Shown one piece after another: positions 43,284-53,950 of a stretch of DNA of 64,000 nt. A program made the position numbers and the translations under genes. The stretch's first letter is position 1; each line of letters opens with the position of its first letter. Under the pieces are notes generated by a model. That model saw only the letters and a program-made list of their open reading frames with translations, was not told the DNA's origin and ran no database searches. Origin of the DNA: Haemaphysalis longicornis (taxonomy: Eukaryota; Arthropoda; Arachnida; Ixodida; Ixodidae); assembly GCA_013339765.2 (NCBI GenBank), contig CM023449.1:41678528-41742527 (forward strand), in the 5' to 3' direction.

Positions 43284-46263
43284 GAGAACCCCACCCCAAC
43301 TATGCGGAGATGTGGGTTCGAGTCCCGCTCCCCGGGAAAAAGGCGGATTTTTCTCGACTTATATTTTCGCTTATTTATCAATGAATCAAAGAAACGTGAA
43401 GCACACGTCATTCGGCCCTATTATATTTGAAAAAAAAAAAAAAAAAAGCCGAATAGCACGGCAATGACGACTGCAACCTTGATATGTTTTTACCGAGTCC
43501 CTCGTCCCGTATCTCTCTGTTCTGCTACATGCATTACGAGGCACTGGCTCCAGCAGTTCGGATATGCCAATTGCTAACCCCGACCTCCGACCACGTTCTA
43601 CGTGGCGGCCGCTGGGAAAGAAGACGTTCTACGTCTCCCGCGGTAGTCGAGGGGCGGCGCTAGTTGACCGGCCTCAGAGCTCTTGTAAATATAAACCCCC
43701 GCTTTAAAGTCGAGAGAGAAGCCGCTGTGGGGATAGCGTAATTGGTTAACGCACCGCACCGGTTATGCGGAGATGTGGGTTCGAGTCCCGCTCCCGGAAA
43801 ACGGCGGATTTTTTCTCGACTTATATTTTCGCTTATTTATCAATGAATCAAAGAAACGTGACAAGCACACGTCATTCGGCCCTATTATATATTTCGAAAA
43901 AAAAAAAAAAAAAAAAAAAAAGCCGAATAGCACTGGCAATGACGACTGCAACCTTGATATGTATCTTTACCGAGTCCCTCGTCCCGTATCTCTCTGTTCT
44001 GCTACATGCATTACGAGGCACTGGCTCCAGCAGTTCGGATATGCCAATTGCTAACCCCGACCTCCGACCACGTTCTACGTGGCGGCCGCTGGGAAAGAAG
44101 ACGTTCTACGTCTCCCGCGGTAGTCGAGGGCGGCGCTAGTTGACCGGCCTCAGAGCTCTTGTAAATATAAACCCCCGCTTTAAAGTCGAGAGAGAAGCCG
44201 CTGTGGGGATAGCGTAATTGGTTAACGCACCGCACCGGTTATGCGGAGATGTGGGTTCGAGTCCCGCTCCCGGAAAACGGCGGATTTTTTCTCGACTTAT
44301 ATTTTCGCTTATTTATCAATGAATCAAAGAAACGTGACAAGCACACGTCATTCGGCCCTATTATATATTTCGAAAAAAAAAAAAAAAAAAAGCCGAATAG
44401 CACTGGCAATGACGACTGCAACCTTGATATGTATCTTTACCGAGTCCCTCGTCCCGTATCTCTCTGTTCTGCTACATGCATTACGAGGCACTGGCTCCAG
44501 CAGTTCGGATATGCCATTGCTAACCCGACCTCCGACCACGTTCTACGTGGCGGCCGCTGGGAAAGAAGACGTTCTACGTCTCCCGCGGTAGTCGAGGGGC
44601 GGCGCTAGTTGACCGGCCTCAGAGCTCTTGTAAATATAAACCCCCGCTTTAAAAGTCGAGAGAGAAGCCGCTGTGGGGATAGCGTAATTGGTTAACGCAC
44701 CGCACCGGTTATGCGGAGATGTGGGTTCGAGTCCCGCTCCCGGAAAACGGCGGATTTTTTTCTCGACTTATATTTTCGCTTATTTATCAATGAATCAAAG
44801 AAACGTGACAAGCACACGTCATTCGGCCCTATTATATATTTCGAAAAAAAAAAAAAAAAAAAAAAGCCGAATAGCACTGGCAATGACGACTGCAACCTTG
44901 ATATGTATCTTTACCGAGTCCCTCGTCCCGTATCTCTCTGTTCTGCTACATGCATTACGAGGCACTGGCTCCAGCAGTTCGGATATGCCAATTGCTAACC
45001 CGACCTCCGACCACGTTCTACGTGGCGGCCGCTGGGAAAGAAGACGTTCTACGTCTCCCGCGGTAGTCGAGGGGCGGCGCTAGTTGACCGGCCTCAGAGC
45101 TCTTGTAAATATAAACCCCCGCTTTAAAGTCGAGAGAGAAGCCGCTGTGGGGATAGCGTAATTGGTTAACGCACCGCACCGGTTATGCGGAGATGTGGGT
45201 TCGAGTCCCGCTCCCGGAAAACGGCGGATTTTTTCTCGACTTATATTTTCGCTTATTTATCAATGAATCAAAGAAACGTGACAAGCACACGTCATTCGGC
45301 CCTATTATATATTTCGAAAAAAAAAAAAAAAAAAAAAAGCCGAATAGCACTGGCAATGACGACTGCAACCTTGATATGTATCTTTACCGAGTCCCTCGTC
45401 CCGTATCTCTCTGTTCTGCTACATGCATTACGAGGCACTGGCTCCAGCAGTTCGGATATGCCAATTGCTAACCCCGACCTCCGACCACGTTCTACGTGGC
45501 GGCCCGCTGGGAAAGAAGACGTTCTACGTCTCCCGCGGTAGTCGAGGGGCGGCGCTAGTTGACCGGCCTCAGAGCTCTTGTAAATATAAACCCCCGCTTT
45601 AAAAGTCGAGAGAGAAGCCGCTGTGGGGATAGCGTAATTGGTTAACGCACCGCACCGGTTATGCGGAGATGTGGGTTCGAGTCCCGCTCCCGGAAAACGG
45701 CGGATTTTTTCTCGACTTATATTTTCGCTTATTTATCAATGAATCAAAGAAACGTGACAAGCACACGTCATTCGGCCCTATTATATATTTCGAAAAAAAA
45801 AAAAAAAAAAAGCCGAATAGCACTGGCAATGACGACTGCAACCTTGATATGTATCTTTACCGAGTCCCTCGTCCCGTATCTCTCTGTTCTGCTACATGCA
45901 TTACGAGGCACTGGCTCCAGCAGTTCGGATATGCCAATTGCTAACCCCGACCTCCGACCACGTTCTACGTGGCGGCCGCTGGGAAAGAAGACGTTCTACG
46001 TCTCCCGCGGTAGTCGAGGGGCGGCGCTAGTTGACCGGCCTCAGAGCTCTTGTAAATATAAACCCCCGCTTTAAAGTCGAGAGAGAAGCCGCTGTGGGGA
46101 TAGCGTAATTGGTTAACGCACCGCACCGGTTATGCGGAGATGTGGGTTCGAGTCCCGCTCCCGGAAAACGGCGGATTTTTTCTCGACTTATATTTTCGCT
46201 TATTTATCAATGAATCAAAGAAACGTGACAAGCACACGTCATTCGGCCCTATTATATATTTCG

Positions 46264-46295
<32 letters not shown>

Positions 46296-46337
46296 GAATA
46301 GCACTGGCAAGGACGACTGCAACCTTGATATGTATAT
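43284..46337 (+). repeat. Right arm: ~6.5 tandem units in inverted orientation
   Basis: The same unit in reverse orientation. The complement of the unit start (ending TCTGCT) falls at 43,526, 44,003, 44,473, 44,947, 45,420 and 45,893. The last unit stops at 46,337 inside GATATGTAT, where an AT microsatellite begins. The first unit begins inside the tRNA-like part at 43,284-43,301 with a garbled join. The first right-arm unit also carries several small deletions (for example GACAAG to GAAG near 43,399). A-run lengths here are 18, 25, 19, 22, 22, 19 and 28. Confidence 0.95.
43727..46165 (+). tRNA. Six complete tRNA-like sequences (right arm) plus one partial
   Basis: Complete copies at 43,727-43,798, 44,213-44,284, 44,673-44,744, 45,147-45,218, 45,623-45,694 and 46,094-46,165, plus strand, identical to the left-arm sequence. 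A partial copy (anticodon arm onward) lies at about 43,290-43,337. All six keep the A box, the B box and a run of at least six T downstream. Confidence 0.75.
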
Positions 46338-46358
46338 ATATATATATATATAATATAT

Positions 46359-46425
<67 letters not shown>

Positions 46426-46455
46426 TTATATATATATAGATATATATATGATATA
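46334..46455. repeat. (AT)n tract bordering the array on the right
   Basis: AT repeats with AATATAG and GATTATA interruptions, starting directly inside a truncated array unit. Confidence 0.95.
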
Positions 46456-47439
46456 TATTTGCCTTTGTAAAGACGTTCGAGCAACCAATCCCACCTCCCA
46501 GCAGCTTCTTTCAGTAAAGCGGATAAAGAGAAAGGCTCGTGCGGTGGCGGCGAGCGATGGCGCCGATACAAGGCAGTGAAATATGGACATCAGATGCGGT
46601 CCATTCTGCGCCAGCTTGCAAAGAAGCCACCCGTGTCTGTGTGCGTGCGGCGGGCGAAGGGGACGGAGAATACACGCAAGGAACGCGTCGCACGCACCAG
46701 TCGGCCCCACAAAGGAGTCTGTATTTTTCGCCACATATAGTTCGCTCTTTTCTTCTCTCTCGTTTGTCGGCGCGAGCTAACTATATGCATGGCTGGCAGC
46801 GAAAAGACGGCAAGAAAAGTGCAACCGGACGACAACAAGTGCGTCCGTCTATCGGGACGACCAAGAGAAAGAGCCAAGAAAATGCCCCAAGCTTTCGTGC
46901 AATATTTCACGGAGTCAACGAGAAAAGCAAGAAATCGAAGCCACCCTTCTTTTTTCTTTTGTGGCCGGAGCGGCTCCGCAGCGTGCGCATCGAGTTTTCG
47001 GCGCCAGCGGTTCCTTTTAGAAGCTAACATTATTCCTGTATGGCACCCTTCGAACGACGTCACAAGCTGGCCTTTTTTTCGCTGTTTTCAGCAAACCGTT
47101 GTCTCGCTCCGTTATGAAATTCTCCTCTCCCTCAGCGCGCATGCCGCTGCTGGCGCTAACCTATCGGATTTTTCTACAACGCCGAGCGAAGAAACTAAAT
47201 GCTGATCAATGGAGCCGCATTCGAGGTTCATCGGCAGCGGCGGCGCGCCAGAAAAAGGCGTCCGCGACCCCGACCCGTCGTTTTCTTGCGTCGGCCACGG
47301 CGCATAACTCCGCTTCGCCAAAGTTGCAATGGAACTTACCCTGCACATCTTGCTCTTGTAACCACTCCGTTTGCGGTAGTTTCGCATAGTCGTTCGTTTT
47401 TCTGTTTGACTTTTTGTCTGTCTGTTTGGTTTAATTGTT
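46456..47439. other. Open on both strands, no supported gene
   Basis: The plus frame 46,539-47,027 and minus frame 46,590-47,063 are both about 160 codons and overlap. Neither has a recognisable domain. Possibly a degraded transposable element. Confidence 0.3.
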
Positions 47440-47534
47440 ATTATGGCGAAGCTGTCTATGACCAGGATTCCGCACATTATCTCCGACAACAGAACTGTGT
47501 GGACAAGGATTGCGCGAGAAAGTAGCGCCACCTT
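47440..47534 (-). repeat. Dispersed repeat, copy 2 (partner at 0.63-0.72 kb)
   Basis: The reverse complement aligns with 627-720. Landmarks are GTGGCGCTAC, GGAATCCTGGTCATAGAC and GCTTCGCC. Confidence 0.5.
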
Positions 47535-47871
47535 GCGGAGCCTCCAACCAACTATACCCTCACCTTTATAAAGACTCCTGCCACGGGGTCATCGCGAAAG
47601 CTAACCTCCATCTTGTCATTTGGGCCTGCCCACTCAATTCGCCCAACACACAACACACCGACATTTAGCAGCAGAAATTACACCATATTCCCGTAGGGGA
47701 CCCTGAGTAGTATGCGAAGCAGCCATGGGGTCGACTGAAGTTTCCGTTAGTTTTCAGTTCGTCGTTTCCGTTGACGTTCAGCTTCGCGTGCCTTCGTTGT
47801 ATCAGTAGCTTCTTGACGTAGTTTCAATGAGTGAGGGACATAAGGCGCGTTCGTAGCACATGCTCCCGTCT
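47535..47871. other. No supported gene
   Basis: 47,740-47,790 has repeated TTTCCGTT/CGTTTCCGTTGACGTTC words; nothing else recognised. Confidence 0.35.
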
Positions 47872-47967
47872 CGGTTTGTAGCGCAGTGGGAGAGCGCCTT
47901 GTAACTCGTTGCGGCCAGAGAGTCGTGGGATCGAAACCGGGAGCCACCTAACTATTTATTTTTATAA
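47872..47967 (+). ncRNA. tRNA-like locus with perfect A and B boxes
   Basis: A box TAGCGCAGTGG begins at 47,879 and B box GATCGAAAC lies at 47,929-47,937; both fit consensus. TTTATTTTTAT follows at 47,955. D stem GCGC/GCGC is possible, but the T stem does not pair properly and no clean anticodon arm forms. Best read as a tRNA-derived SINE or a decayed tRNA gene. Confidence 0.55.
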
Positions 47968-48436
47968 TGAACTGCGCTGACGTCAGCCCAAACGCTGGCG
48001 GGGCTGAAGAGACGCGCATGCGCAGTAGAGTGCGGACAATGACAACGAGGGATGGACGGACACAGCCGCGAGCATGGGATCCTTCGCATCTAATAATTTG
48101 GAGCAGTGAGAGGTAATGAGGATCAGCTCCGCCTATCTGAGGATGCCGCAAGGGCACACGGGCTCCTGATGGGAAAGGACCCACGGAACATACCAATTCG
48201 CGTCTCCTACCCCGGTTTTGAGCACAGTAGAGTTTATTTACTCACTCACCTTCATCTTACGGAAAACATTTATAAGGAAATCAACCGAGTCCTTGGGCCT
48301 TCATAAATTGATACAAGACGGAATATATTGTCCCTGCAAAGATGTATTCTCAGCAATGCATGTGTGTTAGGACGTGAAGCCGACCGCGAGAGAGTCTGTG
48401 TTCATTTGGTTTTTGTAAGCTGTCCTTTTCAAATTG
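47968..48436. other. No supported gene
   Basis: A 66-codon plus frame at 48,106-48,306 has no recognised motif. Confidence 0.35.
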
Positions 48437-48665
48437 TTTATTGATTGTAGGGTTTAACGTGCCGACGCAACGCAGGCGATGAGGCGCGCCGTAGTGGAGG
48501 GCTCCGGATTAATTTTGACCACCTGGGGACCTTTAACGTGCGTCGAAATCTCGCACACACGGGCGTTTTCGCTTTTCGCCTCCATCAGAAAAGCGGCCGC
48601 CGCGGCCGGTAATCGAACCCGCGTCCTCATGCTCAGAAGCGCAACGCCTCTGTTCATAATTAGGG
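48437..48665 (-). mobile_element. SINE with (TCAA) tail, near-complete, copy 2
   Basis: Minus strand. The tRNA-like head reads GGACGCGGGTTCGATTACCG at 48,605-48,624 (B box with one inserted base). The body contains GCACGTTAAAGG, CCCCAGGTGGTC and CCGGAGCCCTCC, and the tail ends TCAATAA at 48,438. The body matches 14,467-14,610 and, inverted, 55,322-55,447. The tail here is only about two repeats long, unlike the 14-kb copy. Confidence 0.8.
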
Positions 48666-48698
48666 TTGCGCATTGAATCATGGTCATCTAAGGAGGGA

Positions 48699-49012
48699 GT
48701 ATGGTTACAGAACATACTTTAACTTTTGTGTTATCAAAAGTATCCCGAAACAAATTATACCAGAATTAGCCGCTATGACGACTCTAACATTGTGTCAAGT
48801 TTCGTTAACTTGGCGTTATGTTAGAGTCATCCTAGTTACTTCACGGTGAAGTTGTTAGCGTTACAGAATTACTGTTGGCAGTCAATACACGGCCATTTAC
48901 AGAGCGAGTATGGTTGCAGAAAGCGGCTCTAACGGTTGTTTTGCCGGAACTTTCAGGGAACAGATTATATGACAATTAGCCGCTAAGACGACTCCAACAT
49001 TACGTACCAAAG
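48699..49012 (+). repeat. Direct repeat, ~207-bp spacing, two units
   Basis: GAGTATGGTTACAGAA at 48,699 recurs as GAGTATGGTTGCAGAA near 48,906. AATTAGCCGCTATGACGACT near 48,765 recurs as AATTAGCCGCTAAGACGACT near 48,974. So about 105 bp is repeated with divergence. Similar words occur at 36.9-37.2 kb. Confidence 0.75.
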
Positions 49013-49908
49013 CTTCGCTGGTCATCTTTTTTCATGGAGTTGAAGAGCACTGAATGCCCGGGCGTGAGCGGCGGCCACGGATTCAGTGGCGGCCACAAGA
49101 ACGCGTTTTCTTTCCAGATATCTGAGGCACCAAAGCGGGAGTGTCGCGGGAAAACGCTGTGCCGCAGTTTGCTTGGCAGTCGGTGCAGTCGCCTCCGTGG
49201 TCGCGCTTTCTTCCGCCATATCTTGGCGTCTTTCATTTTCATGTCTGTTCCGGCGGAACAAAGTGGTTGCCACCCGCGTCGGCGATATTTCACCGACCCT
49301 CGCTGGTACGCGGCGGACGTTCCTTGTACTACCTGTTATCCTACGCTGACTCGGCAGTGCACTTCAGCGGTCCCGCCACACACGCGAGTGAACATCATTC
49401 GCCGCGCCAGCCCCAGGCGAGGACCGGCTTGCACCGGAAACTGTCGAGAGGTAGACGAGCTGACCGCGCTTTTTCGCGGAAGCTGCACGCCCTCCTTCTA
49501 GAGTGTCCCATACTGCGCTCACGCGACACTTCCAATCAATAACCTGTGATAAGTGTCACAAAAGAGAAAAATAATTCGTTTCTAGTGCCATTAATACGGT
49601 TCTCCCCTAGCAGTGGTGAACTGCCATCTGTTGGGACAGCAAGCGTCAAACTGTGCTTGAAGCAGCTCCAGGCGACGTGTTTTGTTCCCCTGATTGTTTT
49701 TATCTCGCCTCCCTATACGGCGCCTTTTTCTACCTGTTTCCTTTTTCATTTGCTATCGTAAAAATTTCGGGGTAGGCTTAGAACTTTCTAAGAATGTGAA
49801 GGGGAAAGCTTGGTTGCACATTCCATTGCTTTGCTGTTTGGCTTAATTTTGATATTTACTGCTGCACACGTCACCACTCTACCATGCTCGACAGGGGACT
49901 CCATGAAA
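49013..49908. other. GC-rich then AT-rich, no supported gene
   Basis: 49,030-49,500 is open in several frames on both strands (longest plus frame 155 codons). I recognise no domain. 49,540-49,908 is AT-rich without features. Confidence 0.3.
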
Positions 49909-49930
49909 GAGCGAGATAGAGAGAGAGAGC

Positions 49931-49968
<38 letters not shown>

Positions 49969-49984
49969 GGGGGGGGGAGGGAGA
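49909..49984 (+). repeat. (GA)n/(G)n tract, tail of minus-strand LINE
   Basis: GA repeats with a G9 run at 49,969-49,977. On the minus strand this is the CT tail directly after the LINE 3' end at 49,985. Confidence 0.93.
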
Positions 49985-50880
49985 GAGAACCACTTTATTG
50001 ATGTATGGGTCAGGTAAAGGGATTGGCGGGTTCCTAGAGGGCCTCCGCGACCTGCTGGTCTCGGGTCCCTGGAGAACCACCTGGAGACCTGGAGGGAGAC
50101 CTGTTGGTCCTGAAGACCCATACGAGTGTGGTCTGGGTCTCCAGGGTCGAGCTCCGCAGGGCCTGTTCCCAGTTGGAGGACGCGGGAAAACGACAAAAGG
50201 GGGAGTGCGGGCACTCGCAGAGGGAGTCAAGTTGAGTGTCGCACAGTGGGCAGAGGGGAGAATGGAAGCCGGAGGGGTGCGTGTGGGAGAGGTTGGTTCT
50301 GCAGGAGGAGTGCGTTCGGAGGAGGCACCAGGCTCTGGCCTCTTCCTGTGTGGGGCTCGGCAGCGGGTGAGGAGGGGACATATTGGGGGCGGAGGGGGTC
50401 GGGAATTCTGTGGGATCTCCCGGTACAAGATTAGAATGTCCCGGGAGCTGGGGAGGCCACGGTTAGGCTCAGACGAAGAGCCTGTTCTGTGGATCAAAGC
50501 TCGAGCTGCTCGATTGGCAGCCTCATTGGCACCTATTCTTGCGTGGGGGGTGGGCAACAAAGTGACTCACAAACAACTCACAACAAAGTGACGGGGTGGC
50601 CAAAGGTTTTCGGGATAGAATTTTGAGGACAATTTTGGATGTCCTGCCGGCTTAACAGTTTTTGATTACGACTTGCGAGTCAGACAGGAGGGTGTATGGA
50701 TAGGGGTCTTGGGCTAGGGAGACGGTTATGGCCGCTTCCTCGGCTGTTATGGCTGAGCTTGTAAAGATTGCGAGGGAGTCCTGAGGTGTGCTATCCTCGG
50801 AGGGCGCTACAGTCGAGAAGGCATATCGGGATGAGTAGCTAGCAGCGTTTACGTATAGGGTATGAAACTAGTAGGAATGC
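49985..50880 (-). pseudogene. LINE remnant: RNase H to C-terminus (R1/I-type)
   Basis: Minus strand. An RNase H segment near 50,650-50,760 reads AEEAAITVSLAQDPYPYTLL, then SDSQVVIK, followed after a frameshift by LPTPHARIGANEAANRAARA (50,510-50,560), the H-x(5)-NE-x(2)-N variant of the RNase H end. Then come SSRDILILYR, CPLCDTQ and a final NWEQALRSSTLETQTTLV. The 3' end is AATAAAGTGGTTCTCTCTCC. Multiple frameshifts and stops are present. Confidence 0.82.
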
Positions 50881-51394
50881 AGGCGATGCACGTTCGTTGA
50901 AGCTCGTTCCGCTCCCTAGCCATCGCCATTTCCCGGCACGCACTGCGTGGCCCTTTTTAGAGCTCTGCTCTCGCTGTGCTGTTTCTCTGTCCTGGCGCGC
51001 GAACCCAAGTCACAACTCCCTGCACAACTTCAATTTTTTGAGGCGAAAAACCTAATGCCCTAATCTGGGAAAAAAACTGTCGTTGTCCGGTCAGTTTATA
51101 CAAAGCAGGTCCCGCTCGTGGTTCAAACCTTGTGACCTCCTTTTGTATACCCACACTGTACCACATATGCCAAGGTACTCCAGAAAAAAACAATGACAGT
51201 TTGTACAATCTGGCTGCCGCTGTACAGGGTAAGTACAGAACCCATATGTGGTCCGATGGGATTAGTGCCGTGGTGTCCACAGTAACAGCCCGATGAGCTA
51301 CCATTGTTGTGGTGGTGGTGGTGGCGCAAAAAAATGGTCGCATGCCCATTTAGAGGGATTGGCCAATAAGAGTTCTGTTAACATGAAAGAGTTC
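50881..51394. other. No supported gene
   Basis: Short frames only; a GGT repeat of six units lies near 51,308-51,325. Confidence 0.35.
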
Positions 51395-52160
51395 TATTCC
51401 GTGATTGCACTCACGTCATTTCCGTCATGGAAGTGACGCCAGTACAACGAAGCAAGCGGCCTGTAATGGGTGCACCCCTGCACACAGGCGTTCTTGCGGG
51501 GAAGCAACCTTTAGTACTTCTGGGCCTGCTCTCTACGGCATGCCAAGGAATGAGGCGCACTGCGGTTGCGTGAAAGAACTCTTTACTTTCATCACCTCGC
51601 TGTCGCCCCTCCGGGCATACACACACACACGAGCACCAAAGACACTCCGCGTCCCGACCCCCAGCCCCCGCGCGCGGTTCTTCTTCATCACCGCCCGCTC
51701 CTCCCCATCCTGCTTCTGCTTCGTTCCCGCCAGCGCCATCCCTCGGGCGCCGACGTCTCGAAGTCTTGGCCGCACGGAAGGCGATGAGGGCGAGGGAAGG
51801 GAGCTCATGGCGAGGGGCTCCAGCAACACCCTCTAGGCCAGAAGGTGTCGTGCCAAGGCGCTCCCCACATACTAAAGAGTACGTTATACTTCGGGTTGTT
51901 CGTTTTCGGGTTTTATATTTTAACACGAAAGTGTTCTATGAAGGGATACACAAAGATTTCACTTAAGTGATATCTGTCACGGAAATGACGCCACTACACC
52001 TTTGCCGTAGCGACCCGCCAGCAGGACGTCGAAGCACACCCACAAGACAACCGCCCACACGCAAATCATGCTCAGCTGCAGATTTCGCTGCACATTTCAC
52101 TTTCGTGTTTTACCGATTCCTATCATGAAGAAATCAACCACAGCTTTTTGTCATGGTAAT
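51395..52160 (+). repeat. Dispersed repeat family Y, copy interrupted by insertion
   Basis: 51,405-51,518 and 51,869-52,150 align end to end with the reverse complement of 27,050-27,540. The join in the uninterrupted copy is CCTTTAGTACAAAAGAG. The ~350 bp between them is extra sequence. Confidence 0.78.
51515..51868 (+). mobile_element. ~350-bp insertion within family Y copy
   Basis: Begins TTCTGGGCCTG and ends CTCCCCACA, with TACT on both sides as a possible 4-bp duplication (left TTTAGTACTTC, right CACATACTAAAG). It is GC-rich with a short AC run. No terminal inverted repeat or coding domain is evident, so the class is open. Confidence 0.5.
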
Positions 52161-52730
52161 CTATCTGATAATGCAAAATAGTGGAGCAGAGGAAAGAATT
52201 TAGTCTAAGTTCAAGAGAGAGGAAAGAAATCAAGAAAGAACAACAGAGAGAAGAGTAGGAAAACTAGGTAAAAGTCAACCTCATTGCAATAGTTTTAGCA
52301 CTGTAGACGAGCCGTCTCCGAAATGAAGAAGTGGATGGCGTTACACACGTCTCTCTGGCATTGTCCCCTCTTAGTGCCCCCAAACGACAAAAGCACCGGC
52401 ACAGTCAATGGCAGTCCAAAACGTCGCAGGGTAGTCTCCAGCAGCCTTCTCCGATGATTAGGAAATCGGCGAAAAAAAGGAAGAAATGTTCTTCGGATTC
52501 AATTTCGTGGCAAAAGTGCTATCTCCGCACGTTGCCAGCGAGAGAAAAAGAGTTGTCGTTGCTATCGTGGAACATACCCACTTGGGGGATCGGCAAAGAA
52601 TCGGGACTTTGTGTGGTTAACGGGCCCGCTTCACAAAATTCAGAAAATTATTAATTGGAAACGCAAACGTAGTAGAACAGTGCGTGCCGCATGACACGCC
52701 AGCGTAATGACCGGTGAGTGGAACAGGCGC
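52161..52730. other. No supported gene
   Basis: AG-rich stretch at 52,190-52,270. A TGGGGGATCGGC word near 52,580 vaguely resembles the LINE tail motif. Nothing else. Confidence 0.35.
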
Positions 52731-53280
52731 GTATAGGCGTTTCCTACTCAGCACAACCAAGCGACGCATGGCGCCATCTAGGGGCATGTTTGAAGCTATG
52801 TCTATGTGCATGTGGCCCTCAATGTAATCGCTGAGAAACGCTTGGTCTCGTAGAGTAGTAGTTCCGCTCCTGCGAAGCCACCATCCTAACCCGGGTTCAA
52901 GTCCCGTTACCGCTTTTTTTTTTTTCGTTTTCAAAGGTTTGTCATATTTTAGTATTACATTTGTTATCAGGCATATAATCTATTTATGACATCTTTATGC
53001 TTTATAAATGGGTTTTCGGGTATTTTCGTTGCCTTTCGGCCAGTTTCAGCTACTACTTCTTGCACGTCTTGGGGGGATTTCCCCTTTTAGGTCGGTTGTT
53101 TCGGCTATTTCTGTTGAACATTTTTCTACACCGTGGTTTTCAACCATCGCAGGTCCGTTTCGGCTGCTGTTTATTTCAGTTCGGCTGGTTCTACATGCTT
53201 TAGGTACGTTTATGCAGTGATATAACCTCTATAAACAAGCTCAGGTGACGGCTGGCTGTACTGACTACGAAGCGCATATA
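52731..53280 (+). mobile_element. TIR element with internal tRNA-like Pol III unit, copy 2
   Basis: Left end CGTATAGGCGTTTCCTACTC and right end (complement) CGTATATGCGCTTCGTAGTC form imperfect inverted repeats that continue into CAAGCGACG/CCAGCCGTC. The whole element matches the minus-strand copy at 5,975-6,535, including the ~300 bp of T-rich sequence right of the tRNA-like part. No transposase is encoded. Confidence 0.72.
52846..52925 (+). ncRNA. tRNA-like Pol III unit inside TIR element
   Basis: TAGAGTAGTAG (A box, one mismatch) near 52,855 and B box GGTTCAAGTCC near 52,898-52,908, then a run of thirteen T at 52,913-52,925. The T stem pairs over four bases; the anticodon arm does not pair. 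Confidence 0.6.
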
Positions 53281-53804
53281 CGGGGAACGCGCGCCCATTT
53301 GCCGCGTAGAACCCCGATTCCAGGGAAGCGGTGGTGTCTGTTAGTCGGCTTGGGGACGTGGAAACGAACGGAAAGAAGGAGACCCCAACACGTGTGGCAC
53401 ACTAGAGGCCCGTCGAAGTGATTCGCGCCAAAAACAAAGAAACGAAAGCAAAGAAAAACACCCAAACACGATGTCAAATTCGGTAGACAGGCTTTCGCCT
53501 TCAATGCACGTAAGTAGACTTAAGTACTCCGAGAACTTTTTTTTTTCACTTCCTATCGTCTCAACGTCACAATGCGCGTTCTTGCACCGTATAGATGTAA
53601 GGATTTCGCCTTAAACCTAATCCAACCCGTGCTCCTAATTAAAAGGACGCTGGTGCCCTGAGATATGTGTTATATATAATTTTACCTCAAAAACGTTTGT
53701 TGTTTTCTTTGCGCTAAATAATGGCGACATGCATGCGCCATGGCTGCACTTTTAGAACTTCGGAATACATGTTAAATGCATTCTATAACCTTTTCTTTTT
53801 TTGG
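53281..53804. other. No supported gene
   Basis: Nothing recognised; a T-run lies at 53,538-53,547. Confidence 0.35.
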
Positions 53805-53823
53805 AGGGGGGGGGGGGGGGGGG
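53805..53823 (+). repeat. Poly(G) tract
   Basis: Eighteen to nineteen G; length uncertain in any assembly. Confidence 0.85.
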
Positions 53824-53847
53824 CAACAAGTGGTTCAATCGAGTGAC

Positions 53848-53893
<46 letters not shown>

Positions 53894-53950
53894 GGACGGA
53901 CGGACGGACGGACGGACGGACGGACGGAGGGACGGACGGAGGGAGGGACA
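53848..53950 (+). repeat. (CAGA)n to (CGGA)n compound microsatellite
   Basis: ACAG units switch to ACGG at about 53,892 and to AGGG near 53,927. This shows a point change spread by repeat expansion. Confidence 0.95.

Noticed and set aside
38628..46337. CRISPR array
   Set aside because: Units are ~475 bp and repeat throughout, with no short repeats alternating with unique spacers; the window is eukaryotic.
38549..46571. About 40 related frames of 60-187 codons ending in SCKYKPPL or THISA
   Set aside because: They run through the tRNA-like sequence and the poly(A/T) run of each array unit; lengths track the homopolymer and no family motif is present.
46539..47063. Overlapping 157-162-codon genes
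   Set aside because: Both strands open, no domain, close to AT microsatellite and repeats.
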